NCBI GenBank assembly: GCA_037045055.1
Contig: JBAOHJ010000003.1
Span: forward strand, 1,215,153 to 1,279,152
Direction: 5' to 3'
Source: Phosphoribacter sp037045055
GTDB lineage: Bacteria; Actinomycetota; Actinomycetes; Actinomycetales; Dermatophilaceae
Length of the DNA: 64,000 bases
Part shown: positions 43,368 through 52,487 of the stretch, one piece after another
How positions within the stretch are numbered: position 1 is the first letter of the stretch
Layout of the letters: each line of letters opens with the position of its first letter
Notes under the pieces: model-generated
Databases searched by the model: none
What the model saw: the letters and a program-made list of their open reading frames with translations, nothing else
What the model was told of the DNA's origin: nothing
Program-made: the position numbers and the translations under genes

Positions 43368-43655
43368 ATGGACGATCTGACAGACCTCGAATCCCTCCCA
43401 ATCCAGCACCTCGTCGAGATGATCAGGGAGAAGACCGGTGCCGGCGTAAACCTGTCATTCCCCGGGAAGGTGCTGGCCCGACAACTCGGACGTAGGGTGC
43501 GACCGCGCACCATGCGCACCGTCAAGGTCCATGGGGCCGGTGACGAGGACGCTCGCGCGAAGAACTTGCTGATCGAGGGCGACAACCTCCAAGCGTTGGC
43601 ATCGCTGTACCGCGAGAAAGGTCAGGTGGACTTGATCCTGACAGACCCGCCCTTC
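43368..43655 (+). pseudogene. Type III Mod-like adenine methyltransferase, N-terminal fragment cut by element B
   Basis: This fragment of 96 codons reads VNLSFPGKVLARQLGRRVRP, KNLLIEGDNLQALASLYRE, VDLILTDPPF, the N-terminus of Mod-type N6-adenine methyltransferases, whose DPPY/F motif is catalytic. Homology stops directly after DPPF at 43655, where NTG-x-DF would be expected, and chance codons follow to 43745. AAGGAGAG fixes the ATG at 43368. The remaining gene is not found in the window, so the enzyme is inactive. Confidence 0.88.
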
Positions 43656-43686
43656 CCCGGACAGTGGGAGTGTTGGGGACTAGGTT

Positions 43687-45162
43687 GTGGGGGTGAGTGC
43701 GGGGGATCCGGGAGTGATGTGGAGGCTGGGGCGGTCGCTGCCTGAGCGTGTTGGACGGGGTGAGGCGTCTCGCGGCGAGGCTGAGCTGATCGGTCGGGAG
43801 CGAGCTCTTGGGCTGCGTCCGGGTCAGCCGTTCCTGCTGCGTCCGGATGGCGTGCCGGATGTGGATGTGCTGGGGTATTTCGCTTCGCCGAGCTTTGGTC
43901 TGTTGTCGGATCAGACTCAGTTGTCGTATGCCAAGGATCTGCGACTGTTCCTCAGTTTCTTGGAGGGGCAGGGGCGCCGATGGCGCGAGGCCTCCTTCGA
44001 TGACGCTTTGGACTATGAGTTCTGGCGCCGTCGCGATGAGCGGAACCCGCGACGGGTGTCGGCGAGCAAGTTCGCTCGGGAGTGGGCGGCGTGTCAGCGG
44101 TTCTACCTGTGGCAGCAGCGTCGGGGAGTAGTCGCGGGAAGCCCGTCCTCTGTTATCGACCCGGGCGGGAGTGCGGGGTTGCGTTCCCACCGTGAAGCAC
44201 GGAGCAACAGGGTCAAGTGGTTGACACCGAGGGCCTATTCGCAGTGGCGCAGCATCGGGTTGGCGGGCTGCACCCTGGATGGGGAACGGGATTCGCGATG
44301 GCGCGGCCGCAACGATGGCCGGAACACCGCGTTCGCTGACCTGTTGTGGAGCAGCGGGCTGCGTCTGCGGGAGGGCGGGTCGCTGCTGTTGATGGAGCTG
44401 CCGGGACTCGACGCCGAGTCCAGCTATCTGGCTGGGCGGATCGGACCGGAGGTAGCGAAGATGCGGCGAGGCCGTGACTTCTGGGTCAGCCGGGAGGCCC
44501 TGTCCGGGATCGAGGCCTACGTCCTCTCGAGCCGTGCCGCGGCGATCGGGCGGGCGCACCAGGCGGGTCGATACACCAGCGGCGACCGGCTGCTGCTCAC
44601 GGATCGTCATGGTCCGAGGTTGACAGTGCGGGAGGAGAGCACCGGCCGGGACCGGGCGGTACTAGTCGGTGACCTGTCGCTCTCGCAGCGGCGGCAGCTG
44701 TTCGTGCAAGGCCCCGGCGGGTGGGAGCCGGCGATGGTGTTCCTGGGCGAGTCAGGGGTGCCGATGGACCCGGACAGCTGGGAGCGGGTCTTCGCGCAGG
44801 CCTCGCGACGTTGTCATCGGTTGGGGGTGCCGGTCTCGTGCCATCCGCACATGCTGCGCCATTCGTTTGCGTTACGGATGCTGCTGACCCTCACGCACGC
44901 CTTCGACCGCCGGATGGGACTGACGCCTGAGGAGCGGCGCGAGTACCGGCTGATGTTCGGTGACCCGTGGGTGCTGGTCCAAACGCTGTTGGGCCACCGG
45001 AGCCCGGAGACCACCCGGAGCATCTATCTCGAGCCGGTCAGCGGTTTGCAGGTGGAGCTGTTCCTCAACGACGACGGGGTCAGCGAGGACGCGGCGTTCT
45101 CCTCGACGGTGACCCGCCACCTGGCCCGCACCGGACTGGTCAACCTCGGGATGGAAGCGTGA
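43687..45162 (+). CDS. Element B recombinase A: tyrosine recombinase
   Basis: This 491-residue protein has a core-binding domain (about 65-145; LSYAKDLRLFLSFLEGQG) and a catalytic domain (about 175-460) with Arg in SSGLRLREGG, His-x-x-Arg in HMLRHSFAL, His in LLGHRSPETT and Tyr in RSIYLEP. All catalytic positions are present. Codon third positions are richer in T and G than in the C-rich genes around it, a sign of a different origin from B1, B2 and C or from the host. The GTG at 43687 lies about 30 bases inside the junction; GTG 43693 and ATG 43717 are alternatives. Confidence 0.88.
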   Translation: MGVSAGDPGVMWRLGRSLPERVGRGEASRGEAELIGRERALGLRPGQPFLLRPDGVPDVDVLGYFASPSFGLLSDQTQLSYAKDLRLFLSFLEGQGRRWREASFDDALDYEFWRRRDERNPRRVSASKFAREWAACQRFYLWQQRRGVVAGSPSSVIDPGGSAGLRSHREARSNRVKWLTPRAYSQWRSIGLAGCTLDGERDSRWRGRNDGRNTAFADLLWSSGLRLREGGSLLLMELPGLDAESSYLAGRIGPEVAKMRRGRDFWVSREALSGIEAYVLSSRAAAIGRAHQAGRYTSGDRLLLTDRHGPRLTVREESTGRDRAVLVGDLSLSQRRQLFVQGPGGWEPAMVFLGESGVPMDPDSWERVFAQASRRCHRLGVPVSCHPHMLRHSFALRMLLTLTHAFDRRMGLTPEERREYRLMFGDPWVLVQTLLGHRSPETTRSIYLEPVSGLQVELFLNDDGVSEDAAFSSTVTRHLARTGLVNLGMEA

Positions 45163-46934
45163 CGACACGTGCCGCGCTGCCCCAACGGGGGTACCAGCGC
45201 CGGCTGCCGGCGGACGAGAGCGGGCTGGCCGTCACAGTTGTCGACGGCACCGGCCGGGCCCACGGACCGTTCAGCTTCGCCGACCTCCCGGCCCACGGGC
45301 AGGTCAGGGCCGAACTGATCCGCGCGTTCGTCGCCTGCAGCAGCCCGCACGGTCCGTGGCAGTCACCAGCCTCTGTGCGCAGCGGCCACGCCCTGGCCCG
45401 CTCCTTCCTCAAGCAGCTTCAGCCGCTGGGCATCGACATCGAGAGCCTGGCCAACCTCACCGTCGAGCAGTGGTGGGCCTGGCGGGCTTCGGTGGAGTCC
45501 CGCAACCGGTGGCCGGGTCAAGTCTCGGTCATGCGCACCCTGCTGCGGCACTGCCCCGAGGTCCCGGCCTTGACGCTGCGGGCGATGGCGCACCGCACGA
45601 GCAAGCCTCGTCGACGGCTGCGATCCTCCTACAGCCCGAACGAGTTCACCCGAATCCGCTCGGCTGCCCTGAAGGATGTGCGCGCCGCCGAGGCGCGGGT
45701 GCGGCGCAACACCGAGCGTCTGCAGGCGCACTGGGCCGGTGAGCCGAGCGGGGTCGAGGGCGCGGTCTTCATGAATGGCCGCAATTGGGATGCCGGCGAG
45801 CTCCTGGAGCGGCTCTACCGCTCCGGTCGACTCGACCCCAACAGCGGGTACCGCAAGCCTGCGACATCGGTCAGCGAGCTCCTCGGCCACCCGTCAGTGG
45901 CACCGACAAACGCACTGTTCCCGACCAAGCTGGAGACGTTCTCCTTGATGGTGCTGCTGGTCTGCGACCGCGGCTACAACCTGTCCACCCTCACCTCCCT
46001 GCAGGTGCCGGAGGTCGCCGGCCAGGACCACCGGGGTGAGGCGGTGCTGCTGACCCACCTGGACAAGCCACGGCGGCGGCGGCTGAGGCACTTCACCCAC
46101 TCCCACACCGGCCCCGGTGCCCGCACCTTGGAGCTGGGGATGTCCATGACCGAGACCGCCCGCGCCGCAGCCCGAGACATGGGCCACCCCAGCGACCAAC
46201 TCCTCATCGCGGCCAGCTCGCACAACGCGACCACCCACCCGAGCCGCGTCTTCCTGGTCGAGGGCCTGACCAACGGGGGCACCGCAACAGAGTGGTCCAG
46301 CCGGCACAAGGTGGCCGGTGACAACGGCGAACCCCTGATGGTGTCCCTGGCCAGGCTCCGCCTGACCGAGCAGGTGGTCAACCGCAAAGCCAGTCAGAAC
46401 AGCGACGCCGTCAGCGAGGACACGTACCGCTCACCGGAGGCCCTGACCGCCGCCTTGGTCGCCGACGTCATCCTGCAGGGCCAGGCCGACGCGCTCACCC
46501 ACGCCCACGACACCATGCCCATGCGGTGGGTGGACGATGCCAGCCAGGTCGAAACCTCCGAGGAGACCCGCCAGGCCCTGCGCGAGCACCGTCTGGACAC
46601 CGCCACCGGCGCCTGCCTGGACCACCTGCACAGCCCTTTCGCGCCGGCCGGCACGCCGTGCACTGCATCCTTCCTGAACTGCCTGGCCTGCCCCAACGCG
46701 GTCGCTACGCCAGCACACCTGCCGCGCCTGGCTACCTTGCGCAGCGCGCTGGAGAACCTGGCCACGGCAGCCCCCGACCGGTTCGCCAGCATGTACGCCA
46801 CTCACCGGGACCGCCTCGAGGACGTCCTGGCCCAGGCCGTCAGCCCAGCCGAGATCACCAGGGCCGCAGCACACGCCACCGACCATGACCGTGACCTGAT
46901 CGAGCGGCTGCTGCGTCGGGAGCTGGACGGATGA
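45159..46934 (+). CDS. Element B recombinase-like protein B1 (catalytically degenerate)
   Basis: This 591-residue protein is recognised by length, position and a recombinase-like outline (core-binding region about 65-150). Where an active enzyme has TG-x-R-x-x-E it reads CDRGYNLSTLTSL, with no Arg after the Gly. Where His-x-x-Arg is expected it has LARLRLTEQ, and no clear LGH-x-TT...Tyr follows. The C-terminus has a Cys motif with NCLACP and PAHLP like the element A large recombinase. It probably acts as a structural partner. GTG 45159 overlaps the A stop. Confidence 0.7.
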   Translation: MTTRAALPQRGYQRRLPADESGLAVTVVDGTGRAHGPFSFADLPAHGQVRAELIRAFVACSSPHGPWQSPASVRSGHALARSFLKQLQPLGIDIESLANLTVEQWWAWRASVESRNRWPGQVSVMRTLLRHCPEVPALTLRAMAHRTSKPRRRLRSSYSPNEFTRIRSAALKDVRAAEARVRRNTERLQAHWAGEPSGVEGAVFMNGRNWDAGELLERLYRSGRLDPNSGYRKPATSVSELLGHPSVAPTNALFPTKLETFSLMVLLVCDRGYNLSTLTSLQVPEVAGQDHRGEAVLLTHLDKPRRRRLRHFTHSHTGPGARTLELGMSMTETARAAARDMGHPSDQLLIAASSHNATTHPSRVFLVEGLTNGGTATEWSSRHKVAGDNGEPLMVSLARLRLTEQVVNRKASQNSDAVSEDTYRSPEALTAALVADVILQGQADALTHAHDTMPMRWVDDASQVETSEETRQALREHRLDTATGACLDHLHSPFAPAGTPCTASFLNCLACPNAVATPAHLPRLATLRSALENLATAAPDRFASMYATHRDRLEDVLAQAVSPAEITRAAAHATDHDRDLIERLLRRELDG

Positions 46935-48790
46935 GCGCCCTGACCAGCCACGCCCGACCGCCGCTGGGAACGGCACCGCCGGCCACGGCCACGGTTGCGC
47001 CGATGCCCGTCCCGGATGCCGCCGTCGAGGTCGTCCCGGGCGGCTCCCGCTACGGGGACACCGCGTGGGACCTGACCGCGCTGTCCGGGCGGCCCACCGC
47101 GAACTGGATCACCATCGACTTCGCCCGCGCCCCCGAGCCGGTGCGTGAGGATCTGCGGCACTTCATCTACCTGGTGCTCACCACCGATACCCCCGTCGGG
47201 GCGCTCGAACGGCCGGTCTCCACCCGTGCCCGCCTGAGCCCCGCCAGCATCAAGTCCCTCTGGGAGGACCTTCGACCGTTCCTGGACTGGCTCCACGAAC
47301 GAGGCACCAGCCAGCTCGCGCACCTGCGCGAGGAAGACCTGCGCGACTACGCCCGGGCCGTGCAGGACGCGCCGGTCACCCAACCCACCCGCGGCCGCCG
47401 CCTGTTTGCGCTGACCCGGATCTGGCTCTACGCGCCGTACCTGCGCCCCCAGGCGCGCCTGAGCCAACCGTTCTGGGAGAAGGACGGCGTCGCCGAGGTC
47501 CTCGGCCCCAACCAGTGGTCCCCGGAGAACAAGACCCCGCCGATCCACCCGGCCACCATGTCGGCCCTGCTGGTGTGGTGCCTGCGGATCCTTGAGGACG
47601 CACCGGCACTGATCGCCCGCCACCACCTCGGCGAGACCAGCGACGAACCGCCGACACCGCCCACCACCCTCGCCTGGGTCGACCCGGCAACAGCAGCCAG
47701 CCCGGCCCGGGCCCGCCAGCTGCTGGCCACCGCCGCGCTCATCGTCACCGCCTACCTGACCGGGATGCGCGCCGACGAGGTCCTCGCGCTGCGGCGCGGC
47801 TGCTGCACCCCCACCGGTCGTGGCGGGTTCGTCATCACCGGCCGCACGTTCAAGTCCGCCGTCGTCAACGGCCGCTCCGTGCCCGAGGGCTCCGAACGGG
47901 ACCACCCATGGGTGGCGATTAAACCGGTCGCCGACGCCATCAGCGCGATGGAGCAGCTACACCCCACAGAGGTGATTTTCCCGGCCAACCTGTTTCGCCG
48001 CGCACGCCAGGGGCACCTGGAGAGCACCCCGCCAGCCTCGAACAGTCGCGGCGTGGCCGTCCTGGCTCTCATCGAGTGGGCCAACACCCGCGCCAGCGAG
48101 CTGGGCCGGGCCCACGAGGCGATCCCGCCCGACCCGGACGGGAAGATCTCGCTGCGTCGACTGCGGCGCACCCTGGCTTGGTTCATCTACCGTCGACCCC
48201 GCGGCCGAGTCGCCCTCGGCATCCAGTACGGGCACTTGCACGCCGCCACCACCGACGGCTACGGCAACCGTGCCTCCGCGGGACTACGAGACCTCTTCCC
48301 CATGGAGGAGGCCCTCGCCCTGAGCGACACCCTCACCGAGGCCGCCGCCAACCTCCCAGCACATCCCACGATCAGCGGCCCCGCCGCCGCCCGGTACCGC
48401 AGCGCGGTTCACCAGTATCAGGCCCGCTACGGCGGGCTGAGCCTGACCGCCCGACAGGCCGCGGACCTGGCCAGCAACCCTGCCATGCGTGTATACGACA
48501 GCCCCGGACAGGTGCTGGCCTGCTGCTTCGACCCGGCCAAGGCCCTGTGCCGGCGCGATACCCGCGCCTCCGAGAACCCCACCACCCCGGACCTGAGCGG
48601 CTGCGACAGCCGCTGCGCCAACATCGCCCGCACCGACACCCACATCGAGACCCTGCGCAGTGAGGTCACGCACCTGCACCAGGAGATCGCATCCCCGGCA
48701 ACCCCCGAACCATTCAGGGCACGACTGACGCTGCGCGCACAACGCCACCAAGCCCTCATCGACACCCATACAGCAGGCGAGCATGAGTAG
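46931..48790 (+). CDS. Element B recombinase B2: large tyrosine-recombinase-like protein
   Basis: This 619-residue protein has a core-binding region (about 75-175; SIKSLWEDLRPFLDWL) and a catalytic region (about 255-455) with Arg in TGMRADEVLAL, RRLRRTLAW where His-x-x-Arg-His is usual (His replaced by Arg), His in IQYGHLHAATT and Tyr in DGYGN. It may be active with an altered catalytic residue. The C-terminus has a Cys-rich stretch (CCFDPAKALC, CDSRC). It overlaps B1 by ATGA and gene C by eight bases. Confidence 0.75.
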   Translation: MSALTSHARPPLGTAPPATATVAPMPVPDAAVEVVPGGSRYGDTAWDLTALSGRPTANWITIDFARAPEPVREDLRHFIYLVLTTDTPVGALERPVSTRARLSPASIKSLWEDLRPFLDWLHERGTSQLAHLREEDLRDYARAVQDAPVTQPTRGRRLFALTRIWLYAPYLRPQARLSQPFWEKDGVAEVLGPNQWSPENKTPPIHPATMSALLVWCLRILEDAPALIARHHLGETSDEPPTPPTTLAWVDPATAASPARARQLLATAALIVTAYLTGMRADEVLALRRGCCTPTGRGGFVITGRTFKSAVVNGRSVPEGSERDHPWVAIKPVADAISAMEQLHPTEVIFPANLFRRARQGHLESTPPASNSRGVAVLALIEWANTRASELGRAHEAIPPDPDGKISLRRLRRTLAWFIYRRPRGRVALGIQYGHLHAATTDGYGNRASAGLRDLFPMEEALALSDTLTEAAANLPAHPTISGPAAARYRSAVHQYQARYGGLSLTARQAADLASNPAMRVYDSPGQVLACCFDPAKALCRRDTRASENPTTPDLSGCDSRCANIARTDTHIETLRSEVTHLHQEIASPATPEPFRARLTLRAQRHQALIDTHTAGEHE

Positions 48791-49196
48791 CCACGACACT
48801 GAACGCGCCGCGATCCGCGACGCCATGACCCGGCTCCTGGACGGGGCCCCGATCCGCTCCGACGGCAAGCTCACCATCAAGTCCCTGGCCGACGAAGCCG
48901 GCGTCAAGCGCTGGCTCCTCACCCACCGACACACCGACCTCCAAGACGAGTTCCGCGCCTGCGCGACAACCCACGGCCGCGAACCCGAACCGGTCAGAGT
49001 CCTCCGCGCACAGCTCGAGCAAGCCCGACAAGAGACCACCCGGCTGCGCCAAGAGCTGCGCGCCGTCAAGCACACCTGCTCCCTGCTGGAGCGGCACATC
49101 GCCGTCGACGCCCTGGAACGGCTCCGACGAGATCCCGAATCAGCCACCCGCGACCGTCTACGCTCCGTCCCCCCGCCAACACCCAGCAGCCACTGA
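48783..49196 (+). CDS. Element B protein C: small HTH/coiled-coil protein (TnpC-like)
   Basis: This 137-residue protein has a predicted HTH (about 30-65; LTIKSLADEAGVKRWLL) and a coiled coil (about 75-115; LRAQLEQARQETTRLRQEL). The HTH pattern AGV-x-R-x-WL followed by DL matches the small protein of element A. The last residues are Pro/Ser-rich. Its TGA lies in TGAGGAACTGACGTG, so the ribosome-binding site of the helicase gene begins within this stop codon. Confidence 0.78.
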   Translation: MSSHDTERAAIRDAMTRLLDGAPIRSDGKLTIKSLADEAGVKRWLLTHRHTDLQDEFRACATTHGREPEPVRVLRAQLEQARQETTRLRQELRAVKHTCSLLERHIAVDALERLRRDPESATRDRLRSVPPPTPSSH

Positions 49197-49205
49197 GGAA
49201 CTGAC

Positions 49206-52200
49206 GTGCCAAACCTCTACGACAACATCACCGACACCACCCGCCTCGGGCCGGCGCTGCGGTACTCGCTCAGCGACTTCGACACCGTCGACATCGCCAC
49301 CGGCTACATCGACCTGCGCGGCTGGTCCAGCCTGGCCGACATCCTCGACACCAAGGCCGTCCCGACCGATCGAGCCACCGCGCGGGTCCTGGTCGGGATG
49401 GTGGCCCCCTCCGACTCCCAACAGCTGCTCGACCTGCTCCAAGACCAGGTCCAGCCGCCGGAGTACGGCGCCGACATCCACGACCGGGAACGTGCCCTGG
49501 CCCGACGCGACCAGCTCGTGGCGCACCTGCGCAACCAGCTCATGCGAGGCCTGGCCACCGCCGAAGGCCAAGCCACCCTGCAAACACTCAAACGGCAGCT
49601 GCGCGAGGGCACCGTGGCCATGAAGGTCTTCACCGAGAAACCCCTGCACGGCAAGACCTACATCTTCCACGCCCCGACCAACAGGCACGGCTCACGGTGG
49701 TCCTACGTCGGCTCCTCCAACCTCACCGGCGCCGGACTGCACCGCAACCTCGAGCTCAACATCGACGTCCAGGACTCCGACGCCAACACCAAGCTCGCCG
49801 ACTGGTTCGAGCAACGCTGGAACGACCCGTTCTCCCTCGACATCACCGCCGAGATCATCGACCTGATCGAAAGCTCCTGGGCCGACGAAACCCAGCCCAC
49901 CCCCTTCGAGGTCTACCTCAAGGTCTGCCACTCCCTCTCCCAGGACGCCCGCGACGGCATGGGCTACGTGCTACCGAAGTCGATGAGCAACCTGCTCCTG
50001 GACTACCAGGAGAGCGCCGTGCGCACCCTCTCCCGGCGCATCGTGCGCCGCGGCGGGACCATGCTCGGCGACGTCGTCGGCCTCGGCAAGACCCTCACCG
50101 CCGTCGCCACCGCCCTGATGCTGCAAGCCGCCGAGGACTACTCCACCCTCGTGCTCTGCCCGAAGAACCTGCAGGCCATGTGGCAGCAGCACATCGACGA
50201 GTACGACATCAACGGGCGCGTGGTGCCCTACTCCATGGCCGAGAAGGTGCTGCCCGAGCTCAAACGGTTCAACCTCGTCATCTGCGACGAGTCACACAAC
50301 CTGCGCAACAACTCCACCATCGCCTACGAAGCCATCAAGGACTACATCCGCGACAACGGTGCCAAGGTCCTGCTGCTGACCGCCACCCCCTACAACCTCG
50401 CCTTCACCGACGTCGCCAACCAGATCGGGCTCTACCTCGAGGCCGACGACGACCTCGGCATCGTGCCCGCCGAGGCACTGCGCAAGGACCCCGCCCTGGC
50501 CAGCAAGGTCGACGGCAAGATCAACACCCTCACCGCGTTCCGCCGCTCCGAGGAACCCGAGGACTGGAAGCGGTTGATGAGCGACCATTTAGTGCGTCGC
50601 ACCCGATCCTTCATCAAGCGCTCCGCCAAGAAGGAGAGCGTCCTCCTACCTGATGGCACCACCCAGGAGCGGGAGTACCTCCAGTTCGCCAACGGTCAGA
50701 GGTTCCACTTCCCAACCCGCATCGCCACCCCGGTCAGCCACGCCTTCACCGACGATGACCCGGCCGCGCTGATGGAACAGGAGTCCACCCTCGACGCCAT
50801 CCGCGACCTGATCCTGCCCCGGTACCGGCTCGCCGACTACGACAACCCCAAAGCCCAGCACACCGCCGCCGACACCAAGAACCTCGACGACATCCGCTCC
50901 GGACGCGGCAACGTCAGCGGCTTCGTGCGGATCAGCCTGTTCAAACGGCTCTCCTCCTCCGGGCACTCCTTCATCCTGTCCCTGCAGCGGCAACGGGCCC
51001 GCAACGAACTGTTCATCCACGCCATCGACCACCAGCTGCCGATCCCGCTCGGCTCCTTCACCGACAAACAGATCGCCGTCAGCGACCAGGACATCGAAGG
51101 TGACGGCGACCTGCACGGCAGCACCGCCACCCGCTACGAGACCCTCAAAAGGACCCTGCCGGCCAAGACCAAATGGGTCAACACCAGCGTCTTTAAGACC
51201 TCGCTACGCAAAGACCTCGCCGCCGACAACGACACCATCACCACCCTGCTGGACCAGTTCGGCAACTGGGACTCCACCCGCGACTCCAAGATCAACGCCC
51301 TGGTCGACCTGCTCACCAACGACCACCCAGGTGAGAAGGTCCTGATCTTCACCGAGTACAGCGACACCGCCGAGTACATCGCCTCCGCCCTCACCGACGC
51401 CGGCATCAGCGGCGTCGGTCTGGCCACCGGCGACTCCGACAATCCCGCCGAAATCGCCCGACGCTTCTCCCCCCTGTCGAACAAGCTCCCCAGCCAAACC
51501 GAGGACGACGTCGCCGAGGTCGAGAACCCGATCGAGGTCCTCATCGCCACCGACGTCCTCTCCGAAGGACAGAACCTGCAAGACAGCCACATCATCATCA
51601 ACTACGACCTGCCGTGGGCGATCATTCGGATCATCCAGCGCGCCGGCCGTGTGGACCGCATCGGACAGAAATCCGACACGGTCAACCTGTACCTGATCAC
51701 GCACGAGAAGATCGAGCAGCAGATCCGGCTGCGGCAACGGATCAAGGACCGACTTGGAGCCTCCGCCGAGGCGTTCGGATCCGATGAGAAGTTCTTCGGA
51801 GGAGACCGCGAGATCAAGATCCTCGACGACTTCTACAAGGGCCGCGTCACCGACGACGACAGCGACGAGGAAGCCGAAGCCGACTCCGTCAGCGAGGCAT
51901 GGCTGGTCTGGTCCACCGCGCAAGAACAGTTCCCCACCATCACCGAGAAAGTCCTGCGGATGCAGGACATGGTCCACTCCACCCGCGGCCAGCGACTCAA
52001 CGAACACGGCAGCGTCACCTGCTATGTCGCTACCGCCTCCGGCGTCGACGCCTTCGCCACCAGCACCGCTACCGAGGACCGCATCCTCACCCCCCTCGAA
52101 GCGCTGCAGGTGTTCCGAGCCGACCCCGACACCCCCACCGCTGCGCTGCGCGCCGACCACTTCGAGAGGGAGAGAGGGCTGGTCCAAGGAACCCTGCGCA

Positions 52201-52487
52201 CCGAGACCATCGCCGCCGGCAACCTCAAAGGCATCCGCAAGTGGGCCTGGCAGCGCCTCGGAGGCACCAACTTCGGAGTGAGGGCCAGCGAGGCCCTCGA
52301 CGCCCTGCACGCCCAGCCCCTCACCGAGCACGCCACGATGCGCCTGACGCAAGCACGACGCAACAAGTACAACCCCGACGACCTGGCCGACCTGATCAAC
52401 CAGCTCCACAACGAAGACCGGCTCGTCATCGGCACTACCGACAACGACACCATCAAGATCGTCTGCTCGCTAGGAGTCCAGGACTGA
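49206..52487 (+). CDS. PLD-nuclease-domain SNF2-type helicase
   Basis: This 1093-residue protein has an N-terminal phospholipase-D-like nuclease half-motif (His148-x-Lys150 in LHGKTYIF, then GSSNLTGAGL at 169-178). The SNF2-family helicase core follows: GDVVGLGKT (288-296), ICDESHN (359-365), LLLTATPYN, FTEYSDTAEYI, IATDVLSEGQNLQ and the arginine-finger motif QRAGRVDRIGQ. An acidic linker and a C-terminal domain of about 200 residues complete it. The plan suggests ATP-driven DNA translocation with cleavage, as in restriction-type defence. The GTG follows GAGGA; the stop overlaps the MTase start. Confidence 0.85.
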   Translation: MPNLYDNITDTTRLGPALRYSLSDFDTVDIATGYIDLRGWSSLADILDTKAVPTDRATARVLVGMVAPSDSQQLLDLLQDQVQPPEYGADIHDRERALARRDQLVAHLRNQLMRGLATAEGQATLQTLKRQLREGTVAMKVFTEKPLHGKTYIFHAPTNRHGSRWSYVGSSNLTGAGLHRNLELNIDVQDSDANTKLADWFEQRWNDPFSLDITAEIIDLIESSWADETQPTPFEVYLKVCHSLSQDARDGMGYVLPKSMSNLLLDYQESAVRTLSRRIVRRGGTMLGDVVGLGKTLTAVATALMLQAAEDYSTLVLCPKNLQAMWQQHIDEYDINGRVVPYSMAEKVLPELKRFNLVICDESHNLRNNSTIAYEAIKDYIRDNGAKVLLLTATPYNLAFTDVANQIGLYLEADDDLGIVPAEALRKDPALASKVDGKINTLTAFRRSEEPEDWKRLMSDHLVRRTRSFIKRSAKKESVLLPDGTTQEREYLQFANGQRFHFPTRIATPVSHAFTDDDPAALMEQESTLDAIRDLILPRYRLADYDNPKAQHTAADTKNLDDIRSGRGNVSGFVRISLFKRLSSSGHSFILSLQRQRARNELFIHAIDHQLPIPLGSFTDKQIAVSDQDIEGDGDLHGSTATRYETLKRTLPAKTKWVNTSVFKTSLRKDLAADNDTITTLLDQFGNWDSTRDSKINALVDLLTNDHPGEKVLIFTEYSDTAEYIASALTDAGISGVGLATGDSDNPAEIARRFSPLSNKLPSQTEDDVAEVENPIEVLIATDVLSEGQNLQDSHIIINYDLPWAIIRIIQRAGRVDRIGQKSDTVNLYLITHEKIEQQIRLRQRIKDRLGASAEAFGSDEKFFGGDREIKILDDFYKGRVTDDDSDEEAEADSVSEAWLVWSTAQEQFPTITEKVLRMQDMVHSTRGQRLNEHGSVTCYVATASGVDAFATSTATEDRILTPLEALQVFRADPDTPTAALRADHFERERGLVQGTLRTETIAAGNLKGIRKWAWQRLGGTNFGVRASEALDALHAQPLTEHATMRLTQARRNKYNPDDLADLINQLHNEDRLVIGTTDNDTIKIVCSLGVQD

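Noticed and set aside
49150..49205. Possible right end of element B just before the helicase, with weak likeness to the inverted left junction (CCAACAC...CCACTG)
   Set aside because: The match is short and imperfect, the stretch is inside the coding end of gene C, and the helicase ribosome-binding site is fused to the C stop codon.
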